A stretch of 64,000 nt of DNA. Origin: CAVSRC01 sp963730325. Its GTDB lineage: Bacteria > Pseudomonadota > Alphaproteobacteria > Rhizobiales > Kaistiaceae. The position numbers were made by a program, and so were the translations under genes. Shown here in pieces: positions 62,189-64,000 of the stretch; position 1 is the stretch's first letter; every line of letters starts with the position of its first letter. Location of the stretch: contig CAVSRC010000010.1 in assembly GCA_963730325.1 (NCBI GenBank), positions 1 through 64,000 on the forward strand, written 5' to 3'. The notes beneath the pieces were generated by a model that saw only the letters and a program-made list of their open reading frames with translations, was not told the origin of the DNA and ran no database searches.

Positions 62189-62515
62189 TTACTTGTCGAG
62201 AAAGTCGTCGCGCCGCGGCGTGAAGCTGTCGATCAGGCGGCCGGCCGCGAGGGCCACGCAGCCGTGTTCGGCATTGGACGGGACGATGAAGCAGTCGCCG
62301 GGGCCGACCTCGAAGGTCTCGCCGGCGACGGTGAAGGAAAAGCGTCCAGATTGAACGAAGGTCGCCTGGATATGCGGGTGGTGGTGCTTGGCGCCGCGCG
62401 CCCCGGCCGCGAAGTCGTTGGCCACGATCATCAGATCGGGGCTGTCGGCGAGGACCTGGCGGACGACGCCGGTATCAGCTGCGACGGCAGGGAAGGGTCG
62501 GGCTGGCAGGGTCAT
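62189..62515 (-). CDS. kdgF: KdgF-like cupin
   Basis: The 108-residue single-domain cupin has GAKHHHPHIQATFVQSGRFS and CFIVPSNAEHGCVALAAGRL with the metal His/Gln cluster. KdgF catalyses conversion of unsaturated galacturonate to the linear ketone in pectin degradation, feeding KduI. Its position 10 bp before kduI and after a TRAP transporter is the family's usual context. The exact substrate is inferred from that context. Confidence 0.87.
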   Translation of the reverse strand: MTLPARPFPAVAADTGVVRQVLADSPDLMIVANDFAAGARGAKHHHPHIQATFVQSGRFSFTVAGETFEVGPGDCFIVPSNAEHGCVALAAGRLIDSFTPRRDDFLDK

Positions 62516-62527
62516 GATCGGGACCGC

Positions 62528-63811
62528 TTAGTGATGGAAGAGCGACGGCAGCCAAAGCGACGCGGCCGGGATGTAGGTCACGATCATCAGGGCGACGAAG
62601 GCGGCCAGATAGAACGGCCAGATCGAGCGCACCGCGTCCTGGATTGGGATCTTGCCGACAGCGCAGCCGACGAAGAGCACGGTTCCGACCGGTGGCGTGC
62701 ACAGGCCGATGCCGAGGTTGAGGATCAGGATGATGCCGAAGTGCACGGGATCGACGTGGAAGGCCTGAGCCACCGGCAGGAAGATCGGTGTGGTGATGAC
62801 GATCAGCGGCGCCATGTCCATGAACGTGCCGAGGACCAGCAGCACCAGGTTGATCAGCATCAGGATGACGATCGGATTGTTCGAGAGCGTCTGCAGCAGT
62901 TGGATCAACTCGGCCGGCACGTGAAGGTAGGCGAGGAGCCAGCCAAAGGCATTGGCGCTGCCGATGACCAGAAGCACCATGGCGGTCGTGCGCACCGCAC
63001 CGAGGGTCGCATCGACAAAGGCCTTGAAGGTCAGCGTGCGGTAGACGAGCGTCGTCACCAGGATGGCGTAAACGACGGCGATGTTGGAGCTCTCGGTCGC
63101 GGTGAAGATGCCGGAGCGGACGCCGCCGAAGATGATGGCCACCAGCAGGAGGCCGGGCACGGCGTTGACGAAGATGCGCCCAAGCGCGCGCACACCGGGA
63201 AATTCCTCGGTGGGATAGCCGCGGCGCGACGCCACGAAATAGGCGGCGACCATCAACGAAAACGCAAGGATCAGGCCGGGAATGATGCCGGCGGTGAACA
63301 GGTCGGCGATGGAGATCTTGCCGCCGCCCGCGATCGAATAGATGATCAGGTTCTGCGACGGCGGGATCATCAGCGCGATGAGGGCGGCCGTCACCGTGAT
63401 GTTGACCGAATAGTCGGCGCCGTAGCCGCGGGCGCGCATCTGCGGAATCATGATGGTGCCAACGGCTGAGGCATCGGCCGCCGCCGATCCGGAGACGCCG
63501 CCGAACATCACGCTGGTCAGGATGTTCACCTGACCGAGACCACCCTTGAAGTGACCGACCAGAGCTCCGGCGAGGTCAACCAGGCGGCGGGCGATGTCGC
63601 CGCGCACCATGAGGTCTCCCGAATAGATGAAGAACGGGATGGCCATCAGCGAGAAGATCTCGACGCCGGAATTCATGCGCTGGAAGACGATGACCGGCGG
63701 CAGGCCGAGATAGAGCACGGTGGTGAAGCTGGCGATGCCGAGGCAGAACGCGACCGGCGTGCCGATGATCAGCAGGAAGGCGAAAGTTCCGAACAGCACC
63801 CAGAGGACCAT
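62528..63811 (-). CDS. dctM: TRAP transporter large permease DctM (uronate operon)
   Basis: This intact 427-residue DctM has VNILTSVMFGGVSGSAAADA, IPPSQNLIIYSIAGG and LGIGLCTPPVGTVLFVGCAV, and 12 or so helices. Unlike the left-hand copy it has no frameshift. It lies 12 bp before kdgF and directly after a DctQ gene. It should import an unsaturated uronate or di-uronate for the Kdu enzymes. Confidence 0.95.
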   Translation of the reverse strand: MVLWVLFGTFAFLLIIGTPVAFCLGIASFTTVLYLGLPPVIVFQRMNSGVEIFSLMAIPFFIYSGDLMVRGDIARRLVDLAGALVGHFKGGLGQVNILTSVMFGGVSGSAAADASAVGTIMIPQMRARGYGADYSVNITVTAALIALMIPPSQNLIIYSIAGGGKISIADLFTAGIIPGLILAFSLMVAAYFVASRRGYPTEEFPGVRALGRIFVNAVPGLLLVAIIFGGVRSGIFTATESSNIAVVYAILVTTLVYRTLTFKAFVDATLGAVRTTAMVLLVIGSANAFGWLLAYLHVPAELIQLLQTLSNNPIVILMLINLVLLVLGTFMDMAPLIVITTPIFLPVAQAFHVDPVHFGIILILNLGIGLCTPPVGTVLFVGCAVGKIPIQDAVRSIWPFYLAAFVALMIVTYIPAASLWLPSLFHH

Positions 63812-63814
63812 GGC

Positions 63815-64000
63815 TCAGTGCTCCGGGGGCGGCGCGACTTCGGCGAAACGCGCCGTGTGGAGTCCAGCGAAGCGCCGCAGGATGCGCTCGATCGAAAACA
63901 GCATGGCGAACAGACCGCCGGCGACGATCGGCGCGTATTCGAAGGCGCCGGAGATGCCCAGCGAAGGCATCGTATTCTGCGCCGTTTTCTCGGCCAGTTG
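63815..64000 (-). CDS. dctQ: TRAP transporter small permease DctQ, partial
   Basis: Only the C-terminal 61 codons are in the window; the gene runs off the right edge. The visible part includes SLGISGAFEYAPIVAGGLFA, LFSIERILRRFAG and a charged tail ending APPPEH. That is the last helix and tail of a DctQ subunit. It is 3 bp upstream of the dctM start. dctP is presumably beyond the edge. Confidence 0.85.
   Translation of the reverse strand, partial: QLAEKTAQNTMPSLGISGAFEYAPIVAGGLFAMLFSIERILRRFAGLHTARFAEVAPPPEH

Overview
The window is high-G+C, densely packed DNA from an alphaproteobacterium, almost certainly Hyphomicrobiales (Rhizobiales). The strongest marker is the six-gene lipid A very-long-chain fatty acid cluster at 46.1-51.4 kb (acpXL, a FabZ-like dehydratase, two FabF-like synthases, a zinc-type reductase and an LpxXL-like acyltransferase). 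gyrB, recF, efp with epmA/epmB, one tRNA-Arg and a Tad/Cpa pilus fragment indicate chromosome. I see no insertion sequence, prophage or CRISPR array.

Layout. 0-5.7 kb: a SUKH-like protein, a small membrane protein, and a TRAP transporter (dctP-dctQ-dctM) divergent from a DapA-family aldolase and a GntR regulator, with a palindromic operator candidate between them. 5.8-20.8 kb: accessory housekeeping, including a cyclase/TPR protein, tRNA-Arg(CCG), a KefB-like antiporter, short-chain dehydrogenases, a GNAT plus RimK-like ATP-grasp pair, an MFS exporter, an ABC-2 exporter and a YcaQ-type protein. 20.8-27 kb: gyrB and recF separated by DedA and LysE genes, a DUF930 protein, and a 24-codon reading frame whose leader is complementary to the 16S rRNA 3' end over 16 nt. 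27-30.7 kb: a denitrification island (Crp/Fnr regulator, nirK, nirV, pseudoazurin) with two TTG-N8-CAA boxes. 30.7-34.3 kb: a choline-kinase-like protein, a ferritin-like/ferredoxin/double-CDGSH protein and an arsenate reductase.

34.5-38.3 kb holds the most interesting set. A periplasmic methionine-rich repeat protein is followed by a cytochrome b561, an MsrP/YedY-like molybdoenzyme, and then, on the opposite strand, a CcdA-like transporter, a periplasmic thioredoxin-like protein and a His/Glu-rich secreted peptide. This resembles the yedY1-yedZ1-mrpX hypochlorite-defence locus of Azospira, with additions. 38.3-41.7 kb: epmB, epmA, efp and trxC. 41.7-45.8 kb: an aldo/keto reductase, FucU, and a LacI regulator with clear operators facing a DUF1127 gene. 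51.4-58.6 kb: MmcB, a methyltransferase, a GMC oxidoreductase with a dehydrogenase, a TadD-like lipoprotein, and cpaB-cpaC with a small lipoprotein. 58.9-64 kb: a GH43 beta-xylosidase and a uronate catabolism operon (second TRAP transporter, kdgF, kduI, kduD).

Quality note. Several genes are broken by isolated single-base shifts: the left TRAP genes, the DapA-like gene, the NmrA-like gene and above all GH43. Undoing the inferred shifts gives whole-codon lengths normal for each family, and most are extra bases. I read them as probable sequence errors, not decay.
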